DNA of 64,000 nucleotides from Bacteroidales bacterium (lineage in GTDB: Bacteria > Bacteroidota > Bacteroidia > Bacteroidales > UBA932): positions 20,463 to 84,462 of the forward strand of contig JAKSKD010000006.1 in the NCBI GenBank assembly GCA_024401925.1, written 5' to 3'. Position 1 is the stretch's first letter; every line of letters starts with the position of its first letter. The notes beneath the pieces are model-generated. The model saw only the letters and a list, made by a program, of their open reading frames with translations, searched no databases and was not told where the DNA came from. This document shows positions 36,155 through 45,270 of the stretch, one piece after another. The position numbers and the translations under genes were made by a program.

Positions 36155-36814
36155 ATGAAAGCAATCGCACATATCAAATCTCCTTTTACGACCAAGTTCG
36201 GCGTGCCGCGTCAGAGCGGTCTCGTGGACGAATTGTGCTGTGAGATTCATTTTGAGCCCGAATTCCGTAATCCCGATGCACTGAGAGGCATTGACAAGTT
36301 TGACTACATCTGGATTATCTGGGGTTTCTCGCTCAACCGGGAAAGGGAAGGCTGGCATCCTACCGTAAGGCCACCGCGTCTTGGCGGAAATACCGGCATA
36401 GGCGTCTTTGCAAGCAGGTCTCCATACAGACCGAACCCTCTCGGACTTTCATCCGTCCGTATTCTTTCTGTGGATTTTGAAAAATGCGTCCTGAAGGTGT
36501 CCGGGGCAGATATGGTGGACGGCACTCCGATTTATGACATCAAGCCATACATTGCATACGCAGATGCCCATCCGGAGGCTTCCGGCGGTTTCGTGGATGA
36601 AGTTGATTTTCCTCAGCTGAAGGTCATTATGCCCGAGAATGCTACGAAGATTCTCGGAAAGGAAAATGTCGTGACTCTTGAGAAGTCTCTTCTGCTGGAC
36701 CCCCGTCCACAGTACAAGAATGATCCTGACAAGGTCTATGGAATGTCATTCGCCGGTCACGAAGTCCGTTTTACTGTTCGGGAACGGGTGCTGACTGTCC
36801 TTGAAATTGTTTGA
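36155..36814 (+). CDS. trmO: tRNA (t6A37) N6-methyltransferase, TrmO/TsaA family
   Basis: Methylates N6-threonylcarbamoyladenosine at tRNA position 37 with SAM. The 219-residue protein has the family core GVPRQSGLVDE, HPTVRPPRLGGN, GVFASRSPYRPNPLGLS and DGTPIYDIKPY, a near-diagnostic set. The ATG at 36155 was preferred over a TTG seven codons upstream because a promoter -7 box sits between them. Its last 44 bp overlap the convergent M23 gene. It diverges from the unknown gene at 36112. Confidence 0.92.
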   Translation: MKAIAHIKSPFTTKFGVPRQSGLVDELCCEIHFEPEFRNPDALRGIDKFDYIWIIWGFSLNREREGWHPTVRPPRLGGNTGIGVFASRSPYRPNPLGLSSVRILSVDFEKCVLKVSGADMVDGTPIYDIKPYIAYADAHPEASGGFVDEVDFPQLKVIMPENATKILGKENVVTLEKSLLLDPRPQYKNDPDKVYGMSFAGHEVRFTVRERVLTVLEIV

Positions 36815-38015
36815 GATAATATCTGAATACAGAATCAAGCGCAGCCTTGTTTTCCTCCTTTATCGGCTCCTCTGAAGGAGATTCCAGTTTGAGCGGGTTG
36901 ATAGGACTTCCGTTCTGCCAAACCCTGAAGTCAAGATGAGGCCCAGTGGATGAACCTGTCGAGCCTACATACCCTATCACTTCTCCCTGACGTACCCTCT
37001 GCCCGACTTTCAGACCGGCGGCGAACTTTGAAAGATGCTGGTATGCAGTCGTATAGACTGAATTGTGCCGTATTCTGACGACATTTCCCCCTGCGCCTTC
37101 ATTCTTCCTTGATATTACGGTACCGTCACCGATAGACATTACAGGGGTTCCCGTCGGAGCTGCATAATCGACTCCGGTATGCGGCCTCACCCTGCCTGTT
37201 ACAGGATGTTTTCTCGAGTATGAGAATCCGGAACTTATTCTGTTGAACTTGAGAGGGGCTTTCAGAAAGGCTTTCCTCATACTTTCTCCTTTCTCGTTCC
37301 AGTAGAGGTTGCCTCCGTCTCCCTGGTCGAACATTATTGAATAAAGTTCTTTTTCACCTCTGGAATAGATGCCGAAATATACGGTATCCACAGAGATGAT
37401 TTCTCCCTCGCAGACGGTCTCGCTATAGAATGCCCTGAATCTGTCTTCTTCCCTAAGCCCGAAGAAATCCACTGTCCAGGCATATATGTCGGACAATTTG
37501 AGAATTAGAAGGGGGGAGGCACCGGCGGCAAGCATATCGTTCCAGAGGGAAGTTCTGATGGTCACATCAGCTGTCCTCTTCCGGACTGATACAGGCCTGT
37601 CTGCTGTCCATACGGCAAGAGAATCGAAACATTGGAAAACTGTCCTGTGCACTTTGTCGTTGTCATACACGACATACTGCAGCTGTGCGTCCAGAGAATC
37701 TTTGGTATAGTACGCGTCATAATCATTGCCGGCACGCAGTTTCTTGACTTCGAACACCGAATCGCAGGCAAGGAAAAGCCTGTATGAATCCTCGGGTGTC
37801 ATTCCTAGCCTTGTCATCAGACCGTTGAAAGTCTCGCCGCCCTTGACCGTCCCGCTGACAATGTCGAGGGTGTCGGTAAGAAATCCGAGTGGATAGATTG
37901 TATCTTTCTGTATTTCCTCTTCTATCGCATTGTGATTCCTGCACTTGCAAGAAGATAGACAAATGCCGCAGAATACCGCAGACGACAGCAATATTAAAGT
38001 CAATTTCTTTCCCAT
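36771..38015 (-). CDS. M23-family peptidoglycan endopeptidase-like lipoprotein
   Basis: A 414-residue protein with a signal peptide and lipobox (CLSSC). An N-terminal region resembles the LysM/OapA-like part of murein endopeptidases (GGETFNGLMTRLGM). A C-terminal M23 domain has the first zinc ligands His279 and Asp283 (PHTGVDYAAPTGTPV). The second motif, normally GPHLHxE, reads GPHLDFRV (His360, Asp362), so the third zinc ligand His is replaced by Asp. It could be a variant metal site or a non-catalytic cell-wall protein. It overlaps the trmO end by 44 bp. A -7 box stands 6 bp before the ATG. Confidence 0.87.
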   Translation of the reverse strand: MGKKLTLILLSSAVFCGICLSSCKCRNHNAIEEEIQKDTIYPLGFLTDTLDIVSGTVKGGETFNGLMTRLGMTPEDSYRLFLACDSVFEVKKLRAGNDYDAYYTKDSLDAQLQYVVYDNDKVHRTVFQCFDSLAVWTADRPVSVRKRTADVTIRTSLWNDMLAAGASPLLILKLSDIYAWTVDFFGLREEDRFRAFYSETVCEGEIISVDTVYFGIYSRGEKELYSIMFDQGDGGNLYWNEKGESMRKAFLKAPLKFNRISSGFSYSRKHPVTGRVRPHTGVDYAAPTGTPVMSIGDGTVISRKNEGAGGNVVRIRHNSVYTTAYQHLSKFAAGLKVGQRVRQGEVIGYVGSTGSSTGPHLDFRVWQNGSPINPLKLESPSEEPIKEENKAALDSVFRYYLKQFQGQSAPVPEQ

Positions 38016-38021
38016 AATATT

Positions 38022-38030
38022 GCAAATATA
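38022..38030 (-). promoter_or_regulatory. Promoter -7 box of the M23 gene
   Basis: On the minus strand TATATTTGC ends 6 bp before the ATG at 38015, so the leader would be very short or absent. Confidence 0.5.
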
Positions 38031-38071
38031 TTGTTTTGTAAGTAATTTGGTAGGGTGATTAGTATGTTGTT

Positions 38072-38914
38072 ATGAAGAAGTTTTCAACAGCGTTTGTTAC
38101 TATTTTCGCCTTCCTGTCAATGATGGCGCAGGAGTATTCTTTGCCTGATATCCCGTCACGGTTCGATACTCCTGAGAAAAGGATAAACTACCTTGCCGTA
38201 CATTTCTGGAAAAATTTCAATCCGAGTACGGACAGTCTTTGCGAGCAGCTGATGGTTGACTTCCTTTCCGTCACTTCCGCGTCATCGGATTGCGCCTCAA
38301 AAAAGGCGGTGAGGACATATACAAGACTTGTCCGCAGAAATCCCCAGCTTCGTCCGGACGGGGACCTGTTTGTTGACAAGTATCTTTATGACCGCCGTTC
38401 ACCTCTGTTCAATGAACAGCTGTATGTGAGATTTCTGAAAGCTCAGGGCGGGAAACGTGCTGAATTTCTTCTTGAACAAATCTATAAGAATCGTGTAGGA
38501 TCCCCAGCCACGGATTTCCAATATTTTGATAAAAATGGTGTAAAATGCAGGCTTTCAGATAATTATAATAAATCCGAATTCGTCCTGATTGTGTTTTATG
38601 ACAAGTTCTGTGAAAACTGTCAGAGGACATTGAGGACACTTGAGGATAGTGATGAGATCAAAAACTACTGCGAAGCAGGTCTGTTGAAGGTCATTGCTGT
38701 TGACATATCCGTCGAAGACAAAGAAACTTGGCTCAGCACTGAGGCAGAACTTCCTCGTTGGTGCGAACCGGCCATGCTCGGCGAATCTGAATTTTTCGAT
38801 GAAGCCAAGTATTTCTTTGAAGAAATGCCGGCCATCTATCTTCTTGACAGTAAAGGAACGGTTATTTTGAAGCAGGCTTTCCTTTCGGATGTGATTGATG
38901 TGCTCCTGCATTAG
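38072..38914 (+). CDS. Thioredoxin-like secreted protein (DUF5106-like)
   Basis: A 280-residue protein with a signal peptide (TIFAFLSMMAQ). The N-terminal helical region of about 130 residues resembles DUF5106 of Bacteroidota. A thioredoxin-like domain follows, with FVLIVFYDKFCENCQ (Cys180, Cys183) and the cis-Pro segment FEEMPAIYLLDSKG. It probably acts in periplasmic redox handling. It diverges from the M23 gene, and its stop overlaps the end of the convergent response-regulator gene by 4 bp. Confidence 0.8.
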   Translation: MKKFSTAFVTIFAFLSMMAQEYSLPDIPSRFDTPEKRINYLAVHFWKNFNPSTDSLCEQLMVDFLSVTSASSDCASKKAVRTYTRLVRRNPQLRPDGDLFVDKYLYDRRSPLFNEQLYVRFLKAQGGKRAEFLLEQIYKNRVGSPATDFQYFDKNGVKCRLSDNYNKSEFVLIVFYDKFCENCQRTLRTLEDSDEIKNYCEAGLLKVIAVDISVEDKETWLSTEAELPRWCEPAMLGESEFFDEAKYFFEEMPAIYLLDSKGTVILKQAFLSDVIDVLLH

Positions 38915-39633
38915 GATTCAAGCCATTTGAGAAATTCATCAACCCTGGCGCGGGATACCGTTACCTCGAACGGGGCTTTTGGCTTTGTTTCCAATATCAG
39001 ACGGCCTGAAAGATGACGTCTGGCATTGACTATTGCCGATTTCGCTATTATGGCTCCTCTTGAAATACGGAAAAAACTTTCCGGTCTGACTTTCCCTTCA
39101 AGTTGCTCGAGGGTGGATTCTATGATGTAGCTTACACCCTTGTCTGTCATAATGTAGTTGGCCTTGTATTCAGAATAGAAATACGCTATTTCTTTTGATG
39201 AGACTGGGATAATCCTGTCGCCGAGACGTATTGTGAAATATTCCGGATAGGAAGATTTTTTATCTGTCTCAGGTCTGGAATAATTGCTCCCGGCACGTCT
39301 GACAGCACGCTCGAGGGCTTCTGCTTTGATTGGTTTCAAAAGGTAGTCTATTCCTCCTACTTCAAACGCCTGCATCGCGTAAGTGTCGTATGCCGTGGTC
39401 ATTATCACTTTTCCTCTGACTTCAGCCAGCCGGAAAATATCGAAGCAGTTGCCGTCAGTCAGTTCCACGTCCATAAAAATGACATCCGGGCTCTCTCCGC
39501 TTTCCAGATATTCCACGGTTGAAGCCACGGAATCGGTTGACATTACGATTTCGATTTCCGGGAAGGAGTTTGAAAGTGTGCGGGCAAGTTGCTCGCGCGC
39601 CATTTTTTCATCTTCAACTATCAGTGCTTTCAT
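38911..39633 (-). CDS. LytTR-family response regulator
   Basis: A 240-residue two-component regulator. The receiver domain (residues 1-120) has the acidic pocket VEDE, the phospho-acceptor Asp55 in FMDVELTD and the lysine of LLKPI. The C-terminal LytTR DNA-binding domain (about 135-240) contains IAYFYSEYKANYI and FFRISRGAIIAKSAI. It overlaps the histidine-kinase gene by 4 bp. The pair lies next to and diverges from the starch operon, where no SusR or hybrid sensor is seen, so it is a candidate regulator of that operon. The link is inferred from position only. Confidence 0.92.
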   Translation of the reverse strand: MKALIVEDEKMAREQLARTLSNSFPEIEIVMSTDSVASTVEYLESGESPDVIFMDVELTDGNCFDIFRLAEVRGKVIMTTAYDTYAMQAFEVGGIDYLLKPIKAEALERAVRRAGSNYSRPETDKKSSYPEYFTIRLGDRIIPVSSKEIAYFYSEYKANYIMTDKGVSYIIESTLEQLEGKVRPESFFRISRGAIIAKSAIVNARRHLSGRLILETKPKAPFEVTVSRARVDEFLKWLES

Positions 39634-40772
39634 ATCAGAGGTAGGGTTACTTGGAATTGCCGTTCATTTTCCACAATTGTTATATCCTGATGCGAAACAT
39701 CCTCATACTGCTGTCTGATGTATTTCAGACCGATTCCGGTGGAGCTGCTGACGGATACTTTCGGATGTTTGTCGTTCGTGACGGTCAGTGTGCTGCAGTC
39801 TGAAGTGATGATGATTTCAAGAGGATTGTCCGGTCGGATTGAATTGTGCTTGGTTGCGTTTTCAATCAGAAGTTGGACACAGCAAGGAACCACGGATCTC
39901 TTCATGGCTTCATCCGTGACTTCTGACCTTACCGTAATCCCTTCAGGCCAGCGGACTTTCAGAAGGTCCACATAAAGCTGTACGAATCCCATTTCCTCGC
40001 TGAGCGGCACAAGCGTCTGCTGCTCGTTCTTAATCATATACCGGTAGACATCCGCCAGCTTGTGCGTGAACAGGCTGGCTTCCTCAGGGCTCTGTTCCTG
40101 TATGAGGCAGTCAAGTACATTCAGCGAATTGAACAGGAAATGTGGATTGACCTGCTGCTTGAGCTTGAGGTATCTGTATTCGGCAAGTTCCGCCTCCGCT
40201 TTTGCCTCTTCTGCCTTCTCTCCGGCCTTGATGGCTGATACTGCGATAAGCACCAAGGCCATGCAGCTGAAGACATAATCTACAATTATACCTAAGATCG
40301 TACTCCTGCTGTCGTTGAGATTTCCGGTCTGGAGAATGAGGGTCAAACGGATTACGATGATGATGACGAAAGCGACCATCATCCACCTGAGACTCCTTGC
40401 AGATGTTTTCAGATTATGCTGAGGATGTCTTTTCCTGTTCAGCTTTGCGAAATAGTCCAGGAACCATCCTATTATTTCAGTGGAAATAAATGTGGAGAGG
40501 GGGTAGATTACAAGAGGCGAATTGAAAATTAGTCTCAGCGGTGCGGCTGTGCACCATCCCAGGGCAAATCCCACTACATTCACGGCAATTACACTGATAA
40601 CCATAAACATTCCGGTAGTCTGACGGCTGAGGCTGACGACAACAGCAAGAATCATTGTCAGAAGCGTCAGTAGCAGGTCGTCCGGAAGCCCCGCCGCACG
40701 ACACCCCAGAGCAACTGTCAGATGCAGCAGGGCGAACAGGTGTATGATGCTGGATTTGCGTAACTGTATCAT
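39630..40772 (-). CDS. LytS-type sensor histidine kinase
   Basis: A 380-residue membrane kinase. The first 180 residues hold about five to six hydrophobic segments. A short coiled-coil-like stretch (AEEAKAEAELAEYRYLKL) leads into the His_kinase domain with QVNPHFLFNSLN (phospho-acceptor His211), and a HATPase region follows with LLIENATKHN and GIGLKYIRQQY. The ATG at 40772 was chosen rather than a TTG three codons upstream because that codon overlaps a promoter -7 box. The partner regulator gene overlaps by 4 bp. The signal is unknown. Confidence 0.92.
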   Translation of the reverse strand: MIQLRKSSIIHLFALLHLTVALGCRAAGLPDDLLLTLLTMILAVVVSLSRQTTGMFMVISVIAVNVVGFALGWCTAAPLRLIFNSPLVIYPLSTFISTEIIGWFLDYFAKLNRKRHPQHNLKTSARSLRWMMVAFVIIIVIRLTLILQTGNLNDSRSTILGIIVDYVFSCMALVLIAVSAIKAGEKAEEAKAEAELAEYRYLKLKQQVNPHFLFNSLNVLDCLIQEQSPEEASLFTHKLADVYRYMIKNEQQTLVPLSEEMGFVQLYVDLLKVRWPEGITVRSEVTDEAMKRSVVPCCVQLLIENATKHNSIRPDNPLEIIITSDCSTLTVTNDKHPKVSVSSSTGIGLKYIRQQYEDVSHQDITIVENERQFQVTLPLI

Positions 40773-40777
40773 TATCT

Positions 40778-40786
40778 GCAAATATA
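40778..40786 (-). promoter_or_regulatory. Promoter -7 box of the kinase/regulator pair
   Basis: On the minus strand TATATTTGC ends 5 bp before the ATG at 40772. A leaderless or nearly leaderless transcript is expected. Confidence 0.5.
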
Positions 40787-40865
40787 TAATATTTTTCCCT
40801 TCAGCGGGATTCTTTATAAATCGTTTTTACCATTCATCCATATAATTTTACAGTTCGTCGCGGAA

Positions 40866-40900
40866 TTTGTATCACTTATTTTATAAATAGAATATATTTG
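40866..40900 (+). promoter_or_regulatory. Probable promoter of the starch operon
   Basis: TATATTTG at 40893-40900 matches the -7 consensus. The nearest TTTG is at 40866-40869, a spacing of 23 rather than 19 bases, so the -33 part is weak and activation by a regulator is plausible. The leader to the ATG at 40923 would be about 18 bases. Confidence 0.5.
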
Positions 40901-40922
40901 AACGTTTTAAACACTAAAACTG

Positions 40923-42257
40923 ATGAAGAATTACCACCGTTCGCTCGGAGAATTGATCAATTTGAGCTTCGGCTTTTTTGGCGTGCAGATAGCGTATGCC
41001 CTGCAGAGTGCCAATATCAGCCGTATTTTTGCCACACTTGGTGCCGATCCGCACCAGTTGAGTTTTTTCTGGATTCTTCCCCCGCTTATGGGAATGATTA
41101 TCCAACCGCTGATAGGAAAGTGGTCTGACAAGACCTGGTGCCGTTTCGGTCGCCGCAAGCCTTATCTGCTTGCCGGGGCAATCATTGCAGTCTTAGTGAT
41201 GATTTTCCTGCCGAATGCCGGAAATATCCATTTCACGGACAGAATCCTTCTTGGACTCAACGGTGCAATGTGGTTCGGTCTTTTCAGCCTGATGTTCCTT
41301 GATACCAGCATCAATGTGGCTATGCAGCCATTCAAAATGATGGTGGGTGATATGGTAAATGAAGAACAGAAAACCAAGGCATACAGCATTCAGAGCCTTC
41401 TTTGCAATGCCGGTTCCTTTGTGGCTTATCTATTCCCTATATTCTTCACCTGGATAGGACTCGCGAATACTGCTCCTGCCGGGGTTGTGCCGCAGAGCGT
41501 GGTATGGAGCTTCTATGTCGGCGCTGCAATCCTTATCCTCTGTGTCCTCTACACCTTCATCAAAGTGAAGGAATTCAATCCTCAGGAGTATGCTGAGTTC
41601 CACGGATTCGATATCCAGAAGAAGGAAGAGCAGAAGAAGGAAGGGCTAGCTAAACTTCTCAAGGATGCACCGTCCACATTCTGGACAGTCGGACTCGTAC
41701 AGTTCTTCTGCTGGGCTGCGTTCCTCTTTATGTGGACATATACCAACGGCGCTGTGGCTCAGAGTTGCTGGAACACTACGGACGTTGCTTCGGAAGGCTA
41801 TCAGGCCGCCGGCAACTGGGTTGGAGTGCTTTTCGCCGTACAGGCTGTCGGTTCAATTATCTGGGCAGCATTCATTCCTAAGTTCAAGAGCCTCAAAACT
41901 GCATACATCATAAGTCTGCTTTTGGGCGCAACAGGCTTCATATCAATATTCTTCATCCACAACCAATGGATGCTTTTCGCATCATACCTTCTGGTCGGTG
42001 CTGCTTGGGCGGCAATGCTCGCTCTGCCTTTCACGCTGCTGACCAACTCCCTGAAGGGCTCATCCCATATGGGAGAGTACCTGGGCCTTTTCAATTGCAC
42101 TATCTGTCTCCCTCAGATTGTTGCGGCTGCTTTCGGAGGGCTTCTGCTGAAGTGCTTGGGAGGGAGCCAGCCGGCAATGCTTTTCGCTGCAGGTGTCCTT
42201 CTTGTTGCAGGCGCTGTGTCCGTTTTGACAATCAATTTTAACAATCACAATAACTAA
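40923..42257 (+). CDS. MFS sugar transporter (maltose/maltodextrin-type, SLC45/GPH-like)
   Basis: A 444-residue inner-membrane carrier with about 12 hydrophobic segments. The loop after the second segment, GKWSDKTWCRFGRRKPYL, is the marker of the SLC45/GPH-like disaccharide porters. As the first gene of the starch operon, 21 bp before susC, it probably imports maltose or short maltodextrins from the periplasm. The substrate is inferred from context. Cytoplasmic GH77 encoded at the operon end would then process the sugar. Confidence 0.85.
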   Translation: MKNYHRSLGELINLSFGFFGVQIAYALQSANISRIFATLGADPHQLSFFWILPPLMGMIIQPLIGKWSDKTWCRFGRRKPYLLAGAIIAVLVMIFLPNAGNIHFTDRILLGLNGAMWFGLFSLMFLDTSINVAMQPFKMMVGDMVNEEQKTKAYSIQSLLCNAGSFVAYLFPIFFTWIGLANTAPAGVVPQSVVWSFYVGAAILILCVLYTFIKVKEFNPQEYAEFHGFDIQKKEEQKKEGLAKLLKDAPSTFWTVGLVQFFCWAAFLFMWTYTNGAVAQSCWNTTDVASEGYQAAGNWVGVLFAVQAVGSIIWAAFIPKFKSLKTAYIISLLLGATGFISIFFIHNQWMLFASYLLVGAAWAAMLALPFTLLTNSLKGSSHMGEYLGLFNCTICLPQIVAAAFGGLLLKCLGGSQPAMLFAAGVLLVAGAVSVLTINFNNHNN

Positions 42258-42278
42258 TTCTATTAATTAAAACTGTTT

Positions 42279-45251
42279 ATGAAAAAAATCCTGACCATGA
42301 TTGCAGGCATTGCTCTGACAATTGCTTTGTCTGCCGATGTGCTCGCACAGGGCGCATACACGGTTAAGGGTACTGTTGTCGACCAGGCCGGACCGGTAAT
42401 CGGTGCGTCAGTTATGGAGACTGGCACTGCAAACGGTGCCGTCACTGACCTGGACGGTAACTTTATCCTTAAGGTTTCTTCTGCAGATGCGACCGTAGAA
42501 GTCAGTTGCATCGGTTATTCGACAGTTTCTTTCAAGGCTTCTGAAGTCCCTGCCAGGATCGTTCTGTCAGATGACACTACTTTCCTTGAAGAAATTGTGG
42601 TAATCGGTTACGGCTCAGTCAAAAAAAGCGATATGACAGGATCCGTATCGGCAGTCAAGGCTGACGAGATCAACAGGGGTGTCATTACCACACCTGCCGA
42701 TCTGCTTCGCGGCAAGTCTGCCGGTGTCGTTGTCACTTCAGGCAGCGGTATGCCGGGTGCCGGCGCCACCATACGTATCCGTGGCGGCTCTTCCATCAGT
42801 GCCAACGATCCTCTTGTAGTGATTGACGGACTTCCTGTAGCCAATGACGGCATCAGTGGAATGGCTGATCCTCTCAGTTCAATCAATCCTGAGGATATTG
42901 AGAGCTTCACCGTCCTTAAGGATGCTTCCGCAACAGCTATTTATGGTTCACGCGCTTCCAACGGTGTCATCGTAATCACAACCAAGAAAGGTTCAAGCAT
43001 TGCAAGCAAGGTTCCGAATGTTGCTGTTGACTTCACAACTTCTGTCAACACCATCGCAAAGTACAACGATGTGCTTGATGCAAACGGAATCCGTAGTCTC
43101 ATCAATGATTTCTATGGCCCGAACTCTGCCGCCGAGGCTGCTCTTGGCAACGCAAACACCAATTGGCAGAAAGAAATCTATCGTACTTCCACATCTTATG
43201 ACGGAAACGTCAGCGTAGGCGGAAACATAGCTTCAGTTCTCCCATACCGTGTATCAGGAGGAATCACAAATCAGAACGGTACTCTCAGGGGCTCTGATAT
43301 GAAGCGTGGAACGGTTTCACTTAACCTTGCACCGACTCTCTTTGATAAGCACCTCACTGTCAATCTTAACGGTAAGGGCACGTTCTCACAGAGCAACTAT
43401 GCAGACCAGGGTGCAATCGGAGCTGCAAACCATTATGATCCTACCAAACCTGTTTTGGATCCGAACGGGCTCAATGGTTTCACTACCTGGTACGACCAGA
43501 AAGGAAATATCAATTCAATGGCGACCCTCAACCCGGTAGCTCTTCTCGAGGCAAAGAGAGATTTCGCAAAGGCAAACCGTTTCATCGGCAATGCCCAGTT
43601 TGACTATAAGGTACACGGACTCGAGGATCTCAGGTTCAATCTCAACCTCGGTATTGACTGGGCAAAATCTCAAGGTGATAAGGCAACCGCACTCGGTTCC
43701 GAAGCTTCATACCACTCTACAACAGAGAGCGGTGGAGGTTCACAGGAAACATATGATTACGTACGTCGTAATACCACCCTCGAGGCCTATGCCGATTATA
43801 ACAAAACTTTCGGTGGCAAGCACAATCTCGATGTGATGGCAGGTTACTCCTGGCAGCATTTCTGGAGCAACAGTCACAATCAGAGAAACAGAATCTCTGA
43901 CGGCCTGGAAATGGCCAAATCTGAAGGCAAGGGAGAACTCTACCTTATCTCTTTCTTTGGCCGTGCAAACTACAGCTATGACGAAAGATATCTTTTGACC
44001 GTCACGATGCGTGCTGATGGAACATCACGTTTCCAGAACAACAAATGGGGTTATTTCCCTTCAGTCGCTGCTGGCTGGAACATCAAGAACGAAAGCTTCC
44101 TCAAGGACGTAAAACCTGTTTCCCAACTGAAACTTCGTCTCAGCTGGGGAGAAACCGGTCAGCAAGAAGTCGGCGGATACTATGATACATTCGCGCAGTT
44201 CCTCCAGATTAATACCCCGGGCTCATATTATTTCACCAACGGTACAGGCAATGCCACGGCTCCTATCGTAGCCCTCGGCTACAGCGCAAACCTCAAGTGG
44301 GAGACTACGACAACCTATAACCTCGGTTTGGATTTCGGCTTCTTCAATGACCGACTCACGGCCAGCGTTGATGTTTACAAGAGAGACACCCGCGACATTC
44401 TCAATTATATCCCTGTCCCGGGCCTTTCAAACCTCACCAACTATCTCAACACCAATATCGGTTCAATGACCAATAGGGGAGTTGAGCTTGACATCAACGG
44501 CATCATCATAGAGAAGAAGGATGTGAGCTGGACAGCAGGTGTCAATATGGCCTACAACAAGAACATTGTCACCAAACTTACCGCTTCTGATGAGGCTGCT
44601 GCCGGTATAGAGACAGGAGGAATCTCCGGTGGTACAGGTAATAATGCTCAGCTTATCCAGGTAGGATATCCTATGCGAAGCTTCTATCTCTATCAGCAGG
44701 TTTATGACGCCAACGGCAATCCTATCAACGGTGTGTATGTCGATCGTGACAACGACGGCCAGATCACTGATAAGGACAAGTATGTGGGACATCACGCCGA
44801 TGCTGACTACACCTTCGGCTTCAATACGAGATTCAACTATAAGAACTGGACATTCGCGCTCTCCGGACACGCATCCGTTGGCAACTGGGTTTACAACAAT
44901 GTGGCTTCAGACACCGAAATGCTTGCAGACCTCTGGACTAACAGCTTCGTCAGCAACCGTGTTACGTCAGCGAGGAAGTCTATGTTTTCTCAGGCGCAGT
45001 ATCTGTCTGACTACTATGTTCAGGACGGTTCCTTCCTCAAGCTTGACAACTTCACTGTCGGCTACACCTTCCCTCATCTCTTCCGTGTTGGCGAGACCAA
45101 GGAAGCTTCTCTCAACGTATTCGGCACCGTTCAGAATATCTGCACACTTACCGGATATTCAGGCATAGACCCTGAGGTTTACGGCGGTATCGACAATAAC
45201 GTTTACCCGCGTCCGAGAACCTTTGTGCTCGGAGTTAAGTTTAATTTCTAA
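42279..45251 (+). CDS. susC: SusC-like TonB-dependent outer-membrane transporter
   Basis: A 990-residue outer-membrane importer for starch fragments. It has a signal peptide (ending VLAQ), a carboxypeptidase-like domain (KGTVVDQAGPVIGASV, about residues 30-110), a TonB-box-like EEIVVIGYG, then a plug with GAGATIRIRGGSS and DGLPV, and a long beta-barrel ending RTFVLGVKFNF with the terminal Phe needed for barrel assembly. It lies directly before the SusD gene, the standard pairing. The size is typical. Starch specificity comes from the enzymes encoded downstream. Confidence 0.95.
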   Translation: MKKILTMIAGIALTIALSADVLAQGAYTVKGTVVDQAGPVIGASVMETGTANGAVTDLDGNFILKVSSADATVEVSCIGYSTVSFKASEVPARIVLSDDTTFLEEIVVIGYGSVKKSDMTGSVSAVKADEINRGVITTPADLLRGKSAGVVVTSGSGMPGAGATIRIRGGSSISANDPLVVIDGLPVANDGISGMADPLSSINPEDIESFTVLKDASATAIYGSRASNGVIVITTKKGSSIASKVPNVAVDFTTSVNTIAKYNDVLDANGIRSLINDFYGPNSAAEAALGNANTNWQKEIYRTSTSYDGNVSVGGNIASVLPYRVSGGITNQNGTLRGSDMKRGTVSLNLAPTLFDKHLTVNLNGKGTFSQSNYADQGAIGAANHYDPTKPVLDPNGLNGFTTWYDQKGNINSMATLNPVALLEAKRDFAKANRFIGNAQFDYKVHGLEDLRFNLNLGIDWAKSQGDKATALGSEASYHSTTESGGGSQETYDYVRRNTTLEAYADYNKTFGGKHNLDVMAGYSWQHFWSNSHNQRNRISDGLEMAKSEGKGELYLISFFGRANYSYDERYLLTVTMRADGTSRFQNNKWGYFPSVAAGWNIKNESFLKDVKPVSQLKLRLSWGETGQQEVGGYYDTFAQFLQINTPGSYYFTNGTGNATAPIVALGYSANLKWETTTTYNLGLDFGFFNDRLTASVDVYKRDTRDILNYIPVPGLSNLTNYLNTNIGSMTNRGVELDINGIIIEKKDVSWTAGVNMAYNKNIVTKLTASDEAAAGIETGGISGGTGNNAQLIQVGYPMRSFYLYQQVYDANGNPINGVYVDRDNDGQITDKDKYVGHHADADYTFGFNTRFNYKNWTFALSGHASVGNWVYNNVASDTEMLADLWTNSFVSNRVTSARKSMFSQAQYLSDYYVQDGSFLKLDNFTVGYTFPHLFRVGETKEASLNVFGTVQNICTLTGYSGIDPEVYGGIDNNVYPRPRTFVLGVKFNF

Positions 45252-45270
45252 TAAAAGGGGGATAATAATT

